NCBI GenBank assembly: GCA_039636775.1
Contig: CP143429.1
Span: 2,170,001 to 2,234,000, forward strand
Origin: Micrococcaceae bacterium Sec5.8
GTDB lineage: Bacteria; Actinomycetota; Actinomycetes; Actinomycetales; Micrococcaceae
Direction of reading: 5' to 3'
DNA length: 64,000 nt
The notes below the pieces were generated by a model. That model made no database searches, had not been told where the DNA came from, and saw only the letters and a list, made by a program, of their open reading frames with translations. A program made the translations under genes and the position numbers. Below are positions 21,672-32,104 of the stretch, one piece after another. The stretch's first letter is position 1, and each line of letters starts with the position of its first letter.

Positions 21672-21672
<1 letters not shown>
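21154..21672 (-). CDS. Tetratricopeptide-repeat protein at the end of the aro run
   Basis: 172 residues, ATG start overlapping the aroB stop (TGATG). Helical TPR-like pairs are clear: PAEAAELLAEARYSDPSSLRLRIFEADVLRVSHRLDRAVELFRQLLAE and DEAVIRLHLGQSYFASGNPGAAVENFTKALDLR. There is no signal peptide or catalytic motif, so it is probably a cytosolic protein-interaction module. It is translationally coupled to shikimate genes, but nothing in the sequence links it to that chemistry. In some actinobacteria a type II dehydroquinase follows aroB; here this TPR gene takes that place. Confidence 0.75.
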
Positions 21673-23364
<1,692 letters not shown>

Positions 23365-23365
<1 letters not shown>

Positions 23366-24564
23366 TACTGCCCGATCGAGTCCAGGGACGCCGGAATGTT
23401 GTCCAGGTAACCCTTGATGTTGCGGGCGGTTTCCTGCACGGAATCGCCGCCGAACTTTTCGGTGACCGCCTCGGCCAGGACCAGGGCCACCATGGCCTCG
23501 GCCACGACGCCGGCTGCGGGCACCGCACAGACGTCCGAGCGCTGGTGGTGGGCTTTGGCGGCCTCGCCGGTGCTGACATCGATGGTGCGCAGGGCCCGGG
23601 GCACCGTGGCGATCGGCTTCATGGCGGCGCGGACGCGCAGGACATCACCGATGCTCATGCCGCCTTCGATGCCGCCGGCGCGGTTGGACGTGCGGATAAT
23701 TCTGCCGTCGGCGTCCTTGACGATTTCGTCATGGGCGGCCGACCCGCGGCGCGACGCAGTGAGGAACCCATCGCCCACCTCGACTCCCTTGATGGCCTGG
23801 ATGCCCATCAGGGCGGCCGCCAGCCGTGAGTCGAGGCGGCGGTCCCAGTGGACGTAGCTGCCCAGCCCCGGTGGAAGTCCGTAGGCGAGGACCTCGACGA
23901 CTCCGCCGAGGGTTTCGCCTTCTTTGTGCGCGGCATCGACCTCGGCAACCATGGCGTCGGAGGTTTCCCGGTCAAAGCAGCGCAGCGGGTCCGAGTCGAG
24001 GGCCAGGACGTCGCCGGGAACCGGCAGCGGCCGGCCTTCGGGCACCGAGGTGCTGGCAATCGACACGGTGTGGGAGACGAGCTCGATGCCGAGCTGTCCA
24101 AGGAAGGCGGAGGCAACGGTGCCAAGGGCCACCCTGGTCGCCGTCTCCCGGGCGCTGGCGCGCTCCAGCACGGGCCGGGCTTCGTCAAAGCCGTATTTCT
24201 GCATGCCGGTGAAGTCAGCGTGGCCGGGCCGGGGCCGGGTCAGCGGCGCATTGCGGGCCTGGTCGGCGAGAATGTCCGGGTCCACCGGGTCAGCAGACAT
24301 GATCTGCTCCCACTTGGGCCATTCGGTGTTGCCCACCTGGATGGCGACCGGGCCGCCCTGGGTGGTTCCGTGGCGGACACCGCCGAGGATCGTGACGGCA
24401 TCCTGTTCGAATTTCATCCTCGCTCCGCGGCCGTAGCCGAGCCGCCGGCGGGCCAGCGAATCGGCGATTTGCGCGCTGGTGAGCTCAACACCGGCGGGCA
24501 CGCCTTCAATAATTCCGACCAGGGCCGGCCCATGGGATTCTCCGGCAGTCAACCAACGCAGCAT
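23365..24564 (-). CDS. aroC: Chorismate synthase
   Basis: Start set at ATG 24564, giving [12 protein letters not shown], the standard N-terminus, with GGCAGG at a suitable distance; an ATG three codons upstream lacks this spacing. 399 residues. It removes phosphate from EPSP to give chorismate using reduced FMN. Signatures: [69 protein letters not shown], and the C-terminal [20 protein letters not shown] with catalytic His and Asp. The EPSP synthase gene (aroA) is not in the window. Confidence 0.98.
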
Positions 24565-24590
24565 AAAATCCATCCTGCCATGTAAGACGG

Positions 24591-25508
24591 TTAGAACACC
24601 CGTCGGGGCGCACCGACTGCGTCACACATCACATCTATGACCTCCGGGGGCATGGTGTCCCCGAGGCCGGTGAAGTGCCGGACTTGTTCCACGGCCTGGT
24701 AAATGAGCATCTCGAGCCCGGGCACGACGGCGCCGCCGGCCTCCTGCCAGGCGGACGCGATCCGGCTGGGCCACGGGTCGTAGGCGACGTCCAGCAGAAC
24801 CCCGGGCCGGGCCTGTGCGGTTTCCGCGGCGGTGTCGCCCGCGCGGTTCGCGAACGCCTGCGCCAGGTCTGCGGCCAGCGGGTCCGCTGCCCGCGGCGGA
24901 AGGGTGGATATTACGACGTCGGCCCCGGCTGCTGCCACTGCGACGCCCGCCATTGGAAGAACCCGGACCGGGAGGCCGACGGCGGCGGCAGCCGCCCGGG
25001 CCTCCGCCGCACGGCTGACATCGCGGACGAAAACGTCAACTGCCGGCGCACCCAGGATCTTCAGCGCGGCGATGGCGGCGGCGGACGTACCGCCGCCGCC
25101 CAGGACGACGGCAGTGGGCGCGGAAGCGGCGCCGGCGTGGCGGAGGGCGTTGACGATTCCGGCGACGTCGGTGTTGTAGCCGACCAGGCGGACGGGGCCG
25201 GTTTCCGCGCCGGTGGCTTCGAACGCCACAGTGTTCACGACGCCGAGGTCGCGGGCCACCCCGCGCACCTCATCGAGTTCCCGGACCACCGCGGACTTCA
25301 GCGGCATGGTCACCGACAGGCCGCGCCAAGTATTCCCTTGCCGGAGGTCGTTCCGGACCCGGGCCAGGAAGGCCGGCAGGGCGTCCTCGGTCACGTCGAC
25401 CGCCGCGTAATCCAGCGCCACGCCGAGAAAATCGTAGGCTGCACGGTGCAGGGCCGGGGACTTGGAGTGGCTGATCGGGTGCCCGAGCACGGCTGCCCGG
25501 GGCATCAT
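24591..25508 (-). CDS. aroE: Shikimate dehydrogenase
   Basis: 305 residues, ATG overlapping the mltG stop (ATGA). It reduces 3-dehydroshikimate with NADPH. Shikimate-binding [17 protein letters not shown] is at residues 9-25, the catalytic Lys lies in [10 protein letters not shown], and the dinucleotide-binding loop is [16 protein letters not shown] in the C-terminal Rossmann domain. [13 protein letters not shown] and [11 protein letters not shown] complete the family pattern. It is 26 nt upstream of aroC, so aroE, aroC, aroK and aroB form one transcription unit with mltG and ruvX. Confidence 0.95.
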   Translation of the reverse strand: MMPRAAVLGHPISHSKSPALHRAAYDFLGVALDYAAVDVTEDALPAFLARVRNDLRQGNTWRGLSVTMPLKSAVVRELDEVRGVARDLGVVNTVAFEATGAETGPVRLVGYNTDVAGIVNALRHAGAASAPTAVVLGGGGTSAAAIAALKILGAPAVDVFVRDVSRAAEARAAAAAVGLPVRVLPMAGVAVAAAGADVVISTLPPRAADPLAADLAQAFANRAGDTAAETAQARPGVLLDVAYDPWPSRIASAWQEAGGAVVPGLEMLIYQAVEQVRHFTGLGDTMPPEVIDVMCDAVGAPRRVF

Positions 25509-27013
25509 ACGCAGCGGCCGGCGTTCGCCTCACACCACGCGTTGTACTTGGCCACATTCGTGTTGTGCTCCGCGAGGGTCTTGGAGAACAGGGTCTCCTT
25601 GGTGTCCAGGTTGATGGTCACCCAGTACAGGTAATCGTTCACCTTGGGGTTGGCGGCCGCGTCGATCGCAGTCTTGCCCGGCGAACCGATGGGTCCTACC
25701 GGCAGACCGGGGTTTGCGTAGGTGTTATACGGGTTGGACTTGTCAGCTTTCTGCGCTTCGTCGATATGGAAGCTCTTAATGCCAAGCCCGTAGGTTACCG
25801 TCGCGTCAGACTGGATCAGGCCGATCGTCTCGGTGTTGTCCGGCTTGAGGCGGTTGTAAATGGCGCCGGCCACATCGCCGTATTCCGCCTGGCCGCCCTC
25901 GGCCTGGACAATGCTGGCAACGGTGACGGCGTCGTATTGTTTTGCCGGATCGGTGACGCCCTGGGACTTCAGCTCGTCCAGCGTGGTGGCGACGAGCTTT
26001 TGCAGGACGTCCTTGGCGGGTGTGCCCAGCGGGAACCGGTACTCGCCCGGGGCCAGGAAGCCCTCGAGGTTCTTGGCCTTGGCGGGGACGCCGAATTGCG
26101 CGGGCGATTCGTTGAGTGCCTTCAGATCGGACGCCGGCACGCCGGTGCCCTCGGAGATGGCCTGCAGCGATTCCCCGATGCGCAGGCCGGCGCTGAGGGC
26201 AACGTACATGACCTTTTCCTGGTCCTTGTTCAGCAGCACCGCGACGGCGTCGGAATTCTTCATTTCGTTGCGCATGGTGAAGTCCCCGGGGGCCAGCGCC
26301 CCGCCGGAGGCCAGGAACTCTTTGAGGAAGGAGTCGGCGTTGGCTACAACCTTCTTCGCCTGCAGCTCCGTGGCCACGGACTTCGGCCCGGAGCCCGGCG
26401 GAACGGTGATGAGCACTTCACCGGTTCCGGGGCCGGGATAATCAGCTACGGTGTCCCCGCCCAGTAAGGGCTTGAGGAACTGCGCACCGACAGCGACTGC
26501 CACCACAAAAACGATCAGGGTCAGCAACAAGGCCAAGACACGGCGCCTGCGGCGGACCTTGCTGGACGGGCTCTTGGACGTTCGGATAGCGGCACCTTCG
26601 GCCAGTACAACGCGGCCGTCTTCCTCTGGGTGTTCATCATGCGGGAGTTCATCAAGCGGGTGGCCGTCCGCGGGGTGTTCATCAAGGGGGTACCCGGCGT
26701 CGTACCCGGCGTGGATGGCCTGGTCATCATGCGCGTAGGAGTCGTCCGGGTGCCCGGCGTGGCTTTCTGCGGGCACTTCGTGCACCGTGGGGTCCGCCGG
26801 GGGCAGATCCGGCGCACCGGCAGCAGGGGCATCCGCCCCGGTCCCGGGCTGCGCCGGCTGGAGAGAGTCATTGCTCTCAGCGTCGGAACCTTCAGCGGCG
26901 TGGCCGTCAGCGCCGCGGCGCGTTTCCTGGGCCCCGGGCTCCTTGCGCGTCAGCGCCCGTCCGGCGTCGTCGAATGCATCGCCGGAGGAGTCGTCACTGT
27001 TGACCGGGCTCAC
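25505..27013 (-). CDS. mltG: Endolytic murein transglycosylase MltG
   Basis: Start set at GTG 27013, one base after the ruvX stop, with GGAAGG 5 nt upstream; 502 residues. A TTG further upstream inside ruvX is less likely. MltG cleaves nascent glycan strands at the membrane and limits their length. A long acidic, His/Asp-rich cytosolic N-terminus of about 150 residues precedes one transmembrane helix (VLALLLTLIVFVVAVAVGAQFL); the extracellular part has a LysM-like region and the YceG core with the catalytic Glu in ASIVQAEGGQAEYGDVAGAIYNRL. The N-terminal tail is repetitive (several DEHP/DELP-type blocks). The order alaS-ruvX-mltG-aroE is common in actinobacteria. Confidence 0.95.
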   Translation of the reverse strand: MSPVNSDDSSGDAFDDAGRALTRKEPGAQETRRGADGHAAEGSDAESNDSLQPAQPGTGADAPAAGAPDLPPADPTVHEVPAESHAGHPDDSYAHDDQAIHAGYDAGYPLDEHPADGHPLDELPHDEHPEEDGRVVLAEGAAIRTSKSPSSKVRRRRRVLALLLTLIVFVVAVAVGAQFLKPLLGGDTVADYPGPGTGEVLITVPPGSGPKSVATELQAKKVVANADSFLKEFLASGGALAPGDFTMRNEMKNSDAVAVLLNKDQEKVMYVALSAGLRIGESLQAISEGTGVPASDLKALNESPAQFGVPAKAKNLEGFLAPGEYRFPLGTPAKDVLQKLVATTLDELKSQGVTDPAKQYDAVTVASIVQAEGGQAEYGDVAGAIYNRLKPDNTETIGLIQSDATVTYGLGIKSFHIDEAQKADKSNPYNTYANPGLPVGPIGSPGKTAIDAAANPKVNDYLYWVTINLDTKETLFSKTLAEHNTNVAKYNAWCEANAGRCV

Positions 27014-27014
27014 G

Positions 27015-27608
27015 TTAGCCTTCCATTTTGGGCACAATGCGTGACGCAGAATGCTCGTTTAGTACCGGGACGGCCTGTGCGCCATTCCCGGTTGACCCCG
27101 GCGTGGCATCCGCGTAGACGCGGATTCCAATCTCCGTCCCCCTGGCCTTTTGCATATCGATCGCGTGTTGCAGGATACCTGCGGCGGCAACCTGATCAAC
27201 CACTTTACGGTGGTTCCGGCTGCTCATGCCAGCCTCGTGCAGGTGCCGGTGGGCGGAAACCGTACTGAGCCGCTCGTCCACCAGCCGCACCGGAACCTCG
27301 GCGCCGATCTCCCGTAATCTCCTTGCCAGTAATTGCGCATAATCCGTGGCCATCCGCGCCGAGGCGTGCTCCTCCCCCTTCAGCGTCCGGGGCAACCCTA
27401 CAATGATCTCCACGGCGCCAATTTCCTCGGCCAGGGCCGCGAGGATCCGCACGTCCGAGTTCTTCTTCGCATTCCGATCCAGGGTGCGCAAGGGCGTGGC
27501 GAGAATGCCGTCACGGTCGCACACTGCCACGCCCACCCGGACGGTGCCGACGTCGACGCCGAGTTTAACGCCGTGGGGGTACCCGCCGGGTACGGCCGTG
27601 TCGTTCAC
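27015..27608 (-). CDS. ruvX: RuvX/YqgF family protein, predicted Holliday-junction resolvase-like nuclease
   Basis: Start set at GTG 27608, 10 nt after the alaS stop; the longer open frame runs inside alaS. 197 residues. It has an RNase H-like fold: GVDVGTVRVGVAVCDRDGILATPL at the N-terminus with the first catalytic Asp, VEIIVGLPRTLKGEEHASA in the middle, PVRLVDERLSTVSAHRHLHEAGM with the conserved D-E-R-x-T-T-like site, and DQVAAAGILQHAID. E. coli YqgF processes pre-16S rRNA, so a role in rRNA maturation is as likely as DNA repair. About 35 extra residues follow the core. Confidence 0.93.
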   Translation of the reverse strand: MNDTAVPGGYPHGVKLGVDVGTVRVGVAVCDRDGILATPLRTLDRNAKKNSDVRILAALAEEIGAVEIIVGLPRTLKGEEHASARMATDYAQLLARRLREIGAEVPVRLVDERLSTVSAHRHLHEAGMSSRNHRKVVDQVAAAGILQHAIDMQKARGTEIGIRVYADATPGSTGNGAQAVPVLNEHSASRIVPKMEG

Positions 27609-27618
27609 GCCTCGTCCG

Positions 27619-30297
27619 CTATCGCCGGGTGATGGCGTCCACGACGGCGGCGAGGGCCTCGCCGACCTTGGTGGCATCGGTGCCGCCGCCCTGGGCGACG
27701 TCGTCCTTGCCGCCGCCACCGCCGCCGAGGATGCCCGCGGCCAGACGCACCAGGGCACCAGCCTTGACGCCGGCCGACCGGGCGGCGTCGTTCGTGGCGA
27801 TCAGGATGACCGGGCGGTCGTTGCTGACACCGGCGACGGCGACGGCGGCCGGCTCGGAGCCGAGGCGGGTCCGCAGGTCGAGGGCCAGGCCGCGGAGGTC
27901 GTCCGCGCCGCTGACCTGGCCGGCGTCGTGGGCGATGACCTTGATGCCGGCCGCGTCCTTGGCCGTGCCCACGAGCTGCCCGGCCGCTGCCGTGAGCTGT
28001 TCCTTGCGCAGGCGCTCAAGTTCCTTCTCGGCAGTCTTGAGCTTGGTCAAGGTGGCGGCGACCCGGTCCGCGAGCAGACCGGAGGGAACCTTGAGCATGT
28101 CAGTGAGTTCGGTGACAAGGGCGCGTTCCGCGGCAAGGTGGCGGAAGGCATCCATGCCGACAAAAGCCTCGACGCGGCGGTTTCCTGACCCGACGGATTG
28201 CTCCCCGAGCAGCGAGAGGCTGCCAATCAGGGAGGTGTTCCCGACGTGCGTGCCGCCGCAGAGTTCACGGGACCAGGCGCCGTCGATCTCCACGACCCGG
28301 ACTTCGTTGCCGTAGTTTTCACCGAACAGGGCCATGGCCCCGAGAGCCTTGGCCTCGGCGAGGCCCATGACTTTAGTCTCCACCCGGTAATTGTTGCGGA
28401 TGGCGATATTGGAGACTTCCTCGATCTCGGAGCGGGTGGCCGGGCTCAGGCCCTCGCCCCACGCGAAGTCGAAGCGCAGGTAGCCGGCCTTGTTGAAGGA
28501 GCCGCGCTGCAGCGCTTCGGGGCCGAGGATCTGGTGCAGGGCCGCGTGCACGATGTGCGTGCCGGTGTGGGCCTGCTCCGCGGCGTGGCGGCGTTCGCGG
28601 TCCACAGCTGCCAGGACCTGCGAGTCGGCGCCGATTTCACCCTCACGGACGATTGCCTTGTGCACGCTCAGGCCCTTGATGGGGCGCTGGACGTCGAGGA
28701 CTTCGACAACGAAGCCGTCGCCGGTGATCAGGCCGGTGTCGGCAGCCTGGCCGCCGGCCTCGGCGTAAAACGGGGTCTCGGCGAGGATCAGCTCGATTTC
28801 CTCACCGGTGGACGCCTGCGAGACCTTGCGGCCGCCGGCGAGGATGCCGCGGACCTTGGACTCGCCCGCGAGTTCGGTGTAGCCGGTGAAGACGGTCTCA
28901 CCGGCGGAGAGCAGATCCTGGAACGCGCTGAGGTCCGCGTGGGATCCCTTCTTGCCCTTGGCGTCGGCCTGGGCGCGCTGGCGCTGTTCGAGCATGAGCT
29001 TGCGGAATTCGGGCTCGTCGACCTTGAGCCCGGCTTCCTCGGCCATTTCCAGGGTGAGGTCGATCGGGAACCCGTAGGTGTCATGCAAGGCGAAGGCGTC
29101 GGCGCCGGAGAGCGGCCGGTGGGCGGCCTGGGATTCCTTGACAGCGTCCTCGAGCCGGGCGGTGCCGGAGGCTATGGTGCGCAGGAACGCCTTCTCCTCG
29201 GCGTAGGCGATGCGGCTGATCCGGTCGAAGTCCGTCTCCACGATCGGGTAGACGCCCTTCATGGCGTCGCGTGAGGCGGGCAGCAGCTCCGGGAGGCAGG
29301 CCTTTTCGACGCCGAGCAGGCGCATGGAGCGCACGGCGCGGCGGATCAGGCGGCGCAGCACGTAGCCGCGGCCCTCGTTGGAGGGGGTGACGCCGTCGGC
29401 GATCAACATGAGGGAGGAACGGATGTGGTCCGCGACGACGCGCATCCGGACGTCATCAGTGTGGTGGGGGTCCTCCGGGGTCTCGGCCGAGGTGTAGGGC
29501 CGGCCGGAGAGCGCCGCGGCCCTGTCAATGACCGGGCGGACCTGGTCCGTCTCGTACATGTTCTCGACGTCCTGCAGGATCATCGCGAGGCGTTCCATGC
29601 CGAGGCCGGTGTCAATGTTCTTCTTGGGCAGTTCGCCGGTGATGTCGAAGTCCACCTTGGAGCGCACATTGTCGATCTGGTACTGCATGAACACGAGGTT
29701 CCAGATTTCCACGTAGCGGTTTTCGTCGGCGATCGGGCCGCCCTCGACGCCGTAGGACGGGCCGCGGTCGTAGTAGATCTCGGAGCAGGGGCCGGCCGGG
29801 CCGGGCTGGCCGGTGGACCAGTAGTTGTCCGCCTTGCCCATCCGCTGGATCCGCGCCGCGGGCATGCCGGTGTTCGTGAGCCAGAGCTGCTCCGCTTCGT
29901 CGTCCTCTTCGTAGACGGTGACCCAGAGCCGCTCGGGCGGCAGTCCGTAGCCGCCGTCGTCGACGCCGGTGGTCAGCAGCTCCCAGGCGAACTTGATGGC
30001 GTCTTCCTTGAAGTAATCGCCGAAGGAGAAGTTGCCGCACATCTGGAAGAACGTGCCGTGGCGGGCGGTCTTGCCCACTTCCTCAATATCGCCGGTCCGG
30101 ATGCACTTCTGGACGCTGGTGGCGCGATTGTACGGGGATTCCTCCCGGGCGGTCAGGTAGGGAATGAACGGAACCATGCCGGCCACGGTGAACAGCAGGG
30201 AGGGGTCGCTGGAGACCAGGGACGCCGACGGGACCGGTGTGTGGCCCTTGCTGACGAAAAAGTCGATCCAGCGCTTGGTGATCTCCTGCGACTTCAT
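27619..30297 (-). CDS. alaS: Alanyl-tRNA synthetase
   Basis: 892 residues, ATG start. It charges tRNA-Ala. Class II catalytic core: MKSQEITKRWIDFFVSKGHTPVPSASLV at the N-terminus, FFQMCGNFSFGDYFK and TGLGMERLAMILQ. The editing domain holds HTGTH (HxxxH) in the middle and CGGTHVGNT (CxxxH) near residue 680, the zinc-binding editing site. The C-terminal C-Ala domain ends in GGGGGGKDDVAQGGG. It heads the run alaS-ruvX-mltG-aroE. Its 183-nt leader contains a tandem repeat described separately. Confidence 0.98.
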   Translation of the reverse strand: MKSQEITKRWIDFFVSKGHTPVPSASLVSSDPSLLFTVAGMVPFIPYLTAREESPYNRATSVQKCIRTGDIEEVGKTARHGTFFQMCGNFSFGDYFKEDAIKFAWELLTTGVDDGGYGLPPERLWVTVYEEDDEAEQLWLTNTGMPAARIQRMGKADNYWSTGQPGPAGPCSEIYYDRGPSYGVEGGPIADENRYVEIWNLVFMQYQIDNVRSKVDFDITGELPKKNIDTGLGMERLAMILQDVENMYETDQVRPVIDRAAALSGRPYTSAETPEDPHHTDDVRMRVVADHIRSSLMLIADGVTPSNEGRGYVLRRLIRRAVRSMRLLGVEKACLPELLPASRDAMKGVYPIVETDFDRISRIAYAEEKAFLRTIASGTARLEDAVKESQAAHRPLSGADAFALHDTYGFPIDLTLEMAEEAGLKVDEPEFRKLMLEQRQRAQADAKGKKGSHADLSAFQDLLSAGETVFTGYTELAGESKVRGILAGGRKVSQASTGEEIELILAETPFYAEAGGQAADTGLITGDGFVVEVLDVQRPIKGLSVHKAIVREGEIGADSQVLAAVDRERRHAAEQAHTGTHIVHAALHQILGPEALQRGSFNKAGYLRFDFAWGEGLSPATRSEIEEVSNIAIRNNYRVETKVMGLAEAKALGAMALFGENYGNEVRVVEIDGAWSRELCGGTHVGNTSLIGSLSLLGEQSVGSGNRRVEAFVGMDAFRHLAAERALVTELTDMLKVPSGLLADRVAATLTKLKTAEKELERLRKEQLTAAAGQLVGTAKDAAGIKVIAHDAGQVSGADDLRGLALDLRTRLGSEPAAVAVAGVSNDRPVILIATNDAARSAGVKAGALVRLAAGILGGGGGGKDDVAQGGGTDATKVGEALAAVVDAITRR

Positions 30298-30320
30298 GAG
30301 CTGATTACGTACCCTTCAAT

Positions 30321-30360
30321 ATTCACGGTGGTTGTGCTTCATTCACGGTGGTTGTGCTTC
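30321..30360. repeat. Two perfect 20-bp tandem repeats in the alaS leader
   Basis: The unit attcacggtggttgtgcttc occurs twice head to tail, followed to about 30400 by degenerate copies of the inner gcggtggttatgttt-like part. It lies 24 nt upstream of the alaS start on the minus strand, in a 183-nt gap before the DUF6167 gene. Function unknown. Confidence 0.9.
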
Positions 30361-30480
30361 GCGGTGGTTATGTTTCGCGGTGGTCGTGGTTCGCGCGTGG
30401 TCTTCGCGGAACGGTGGTCCGGCGTCGGTCCGCTCCGGCGGGCCCGTGGCGGGCGCCGCCGTCGTTCAATTCTCTCCCGG

Positions 30481-30747
30481 CTAGCGCCGGACTGCAGCCT
30501 TGCCGGCGGAGCCGAGGGCGATTGCTTTCTCCAGGCCGGCGTCAAGGCCGAGGGCGGCGCGGAGCTCGGTCTCCCGTTCGGTCATGCCTTCCCGGAGCGC
30601 GTCGGCGAAGTCGTACAGGCCGTCGGTGAGCCGGCCCGCCGCCCGGTTGAGGCCTTCCGGGCCGAGGGTGGACTGCACTTCGGTGATCTTGCGGAACGCG
30701 ATGACGCCGATGGCGACGCCGATGCCCATCCAGATGATTCGCTTCAT
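30481..30747 (-). CDS. DUF6167-like small membrane protein
   Basis: 88 residues, ATG start. One N-terminal transmembrane helix (IIWMGIGVAIGVIAF) followed by an amphipathic region TLGPEGLNRAAGRLTDGLYDFADALREGMTERETELRAAL that could be a coiled coil. It lies 20 nt downstream of the DUF948 gene and upstream of alaS. The DUF948/DUF6167 pair between rpsD and alaS recurs across actinobacteria, so it is a real conserved gene of unknown function. The family name is assigned from position, size and topology and has not been confirmed by a search. Confidence 0.8.
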   Translation of the reverse strand: MKRIIWMGIGVAIGVIAFRKITEVQSTLGPEGLNRAAGRLTDGLYDFADALREGMTERETELRAALGLDAGLEKAIALGSAGKAAVRR

Positions 30748-30767
30748 GTCAGGTCTCCAGCGTCGGT

Positions 30768-31142
30768 TCAGCGGCTGCGGCGGCCGGTAGCGGGTTTTTT
30801 GCGGGCGGCGAACGCCGTGCGCACGCCGTAGCTGAAGGAGGCAACCTTGATCAGCGGCGACCCCACAGTGGCGGCCACCAGCGAGGACAACGCCGAGATA
30901 TTGGCGGACGCGTCGGAGACGTTGTTCGCGATCCCGTCGACTTTCTTCAGCTGCTCATTGGTGGTGGACACGGTGGCCGTGACCTCGTCCATGAGTGGAG
31001 TGGCGCCGTCGCTGATGGAGCGGATGGAGGTCCGCACTTCATCGAACACTCCCCCGAGCTTCAGAATCGGCACGGCGAGCAGCAGGACCAGCAGTGCAAA
31101 CACTCCGGCCGCGATCAGGCCGGCAATATCGCCACCAGTCAT
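30768..31142 (-). CDS. DUF948 membrane protein
   Basis: 124 residues, ATG start with AAGGAG 10 nt upstream. A single N-terminal transmembrane helix (DIAGLIAAGVFALLVLLLAVPIL) precedes a helical domain resembling a chemoreceptor-type coiled coil (DEVRTSIRSISDGATPLMDEVTATVSTTNEQLKKVDGIANNVSDASANISAL), the DUF948 pattern. A basic tail (RKKPATGRRSR) ends it. Probably membrane-anchored with a cytosolic coiled coil. It is co-directional with the DUF6167 gene 20 nt away; together they may form a small membrane complex. No function is established. Confidence 0.82.
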   Translation of the reverse strand: MTGGDIAGLIAAGVFALLVLLLAVPILKLGGVFDEVRTSIRSISDGATPLMDEVTATVSTTNEQLKKVDGIANNVSDASANISALSSLVAATVGSPLIKVASFSYGVRTAFAARKKPATGRRSR

Positions 31143-31232
31143 AGTCGTTCATCTCCTTATTGCGTCGTGTCCCTGCGGGCGCCGCCGGCTGATACAGCCG
31201 GCGGCCGCAGAACTCCCCCAAGTACCTTACAT

Positions 31233-31270
31233 ACAAAGAAGCCCGCGGCGCTTGCCACGGGCTTCTTTGT
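31233..31270 (-). terminator. Intrinsic terminator downstream of rpsD
   Basis: 13-bp stem ACAAAGAAGCCCG / CGGGCTTCTTTGT with an inner GGC-GCTT-GCC hairpin. On the minus strand the last arm ends in TTCTTTGT. It starts 18 bp after the rpsD stop. Confidence 0.9.
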
Positions 31271-31287
31271 AAGGTGTCGCGTTGAAT

Positions 31288-31914
31288 CTAGCGTGCGTAG
31301 AATTCCACGACGAGCTGCTCTTCGCAGGTCACGGGGACCTCGGAGCGCTTGGGGCGACGGACCAGGCGTGCCTGCAGGGCGTCAAGCTTGACGTCCAGGT
31401 AGGCCGGAACCATGGGCAGGACGTCGCGGTGGGCGCCGGCTGCTGCAACCTGGAACGGGGCCATGGTCTCGCTGCGGCTGTGGACGTGGACCAGCTGGCC
31501 CTCGGAGACGCGGAACGACGGGCGGTCCACGCGGATGCCGTCAACCATGATGTGGCGGTGCACAACCAGCTGGCGTGCAGAAGCGATGGTGCGGGCGAAG
31601 CCTGCGCGCAGCACGAGGGCGTCGAGACGCATTTCGAGAAGTTCGATCAGGTTTTCACCGGTCAGGCCCTTGGTGCGGCGGGCTTCTTCGAAGGCGCGGG
31701 TCATCTGGGCTTCGCGGATGCCGTACTGGGCGCGCAGGCGCTGCTTTTCGCGCAGACGTACGGCGTAGTCGGAGTCCTGCTTCTTGCGGGCACGGCCATG
31801 CTCACCGGGGCCGTACGGACGGCGCTCCATGTACTTGGCGGCCTTGGGGGTCAGAGCAATGCCGAGTGCACGCGAGAGGCGTGCTGTACGGCGAGCACGA
31901 GTGTTGTTAGCCAC
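31288..31914 (-). CDS. rpsD: 30S ribosomal protein S4
   Basis: 208 residues, GTG start with GGAAGG about 6 nt upstream. S4 nucleates 30S assembly by binding 16S rRNA. The N-terminal part RRPYGPGEHGRARKKQDSDYAVRLREKQRLRAQYGI has no Cys pairs, so this is the zinc-free form. The S4 RNA-binding motif is LEMRLDALVLRAGFARTIASARQLVVHRHIMVDG. It is an isolated rpsD, not in the alpha operon, which is common in actinobacteria. A 190-nt leader precedes it; I saw no definite control element there. Confidence 0.98.
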   Translation of the reverse strand: MANNTRARRTARLSRALGIALTPKAAKYMERRPYGPGEHGRARKKQDSDYAVRLREKQRLRAQYGIREAQMTRAFEEARRTKGLTGENLIELLEMRLDALVLRAGFARTIASARQLVVHRHIMVDGIRVDRPSFRVSEGQLVHVHSRSETMAPFQVAAAGAHRDVLPMVPAYLDVKLDALQARLVRRPKRSEVPVTCEEQLVVEFYAR

Positions 31915-32104
31915 TTGTGTCCTTCCAATATCTGCGGTGTGTCAGTGTTACTGGCCTCCATCATGGAGAGCATCGGCCAACCGCTGCCTTTTGCTACTGG
32001 GCACAGGGCAAACCCATCTCAACGGCGGAAAGCCGAAATGTGGTGGATTGTGCGTCCGTGCCTTGCCAGACAACGAATAACTCTACCATGGCCGGAAACG
32101 GCGC

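Noticed and set aside
28198-29274. Long plus-strand frame opposite alaS
   Set aside because: Antisense shadow with Gly/Ala/Asp bias and no recognisable domain.
30298-30480. T-box leader for alaS
   Set aside because: No T-box sequence or specifier-loop structure was recognised; the region is repetitive instead.
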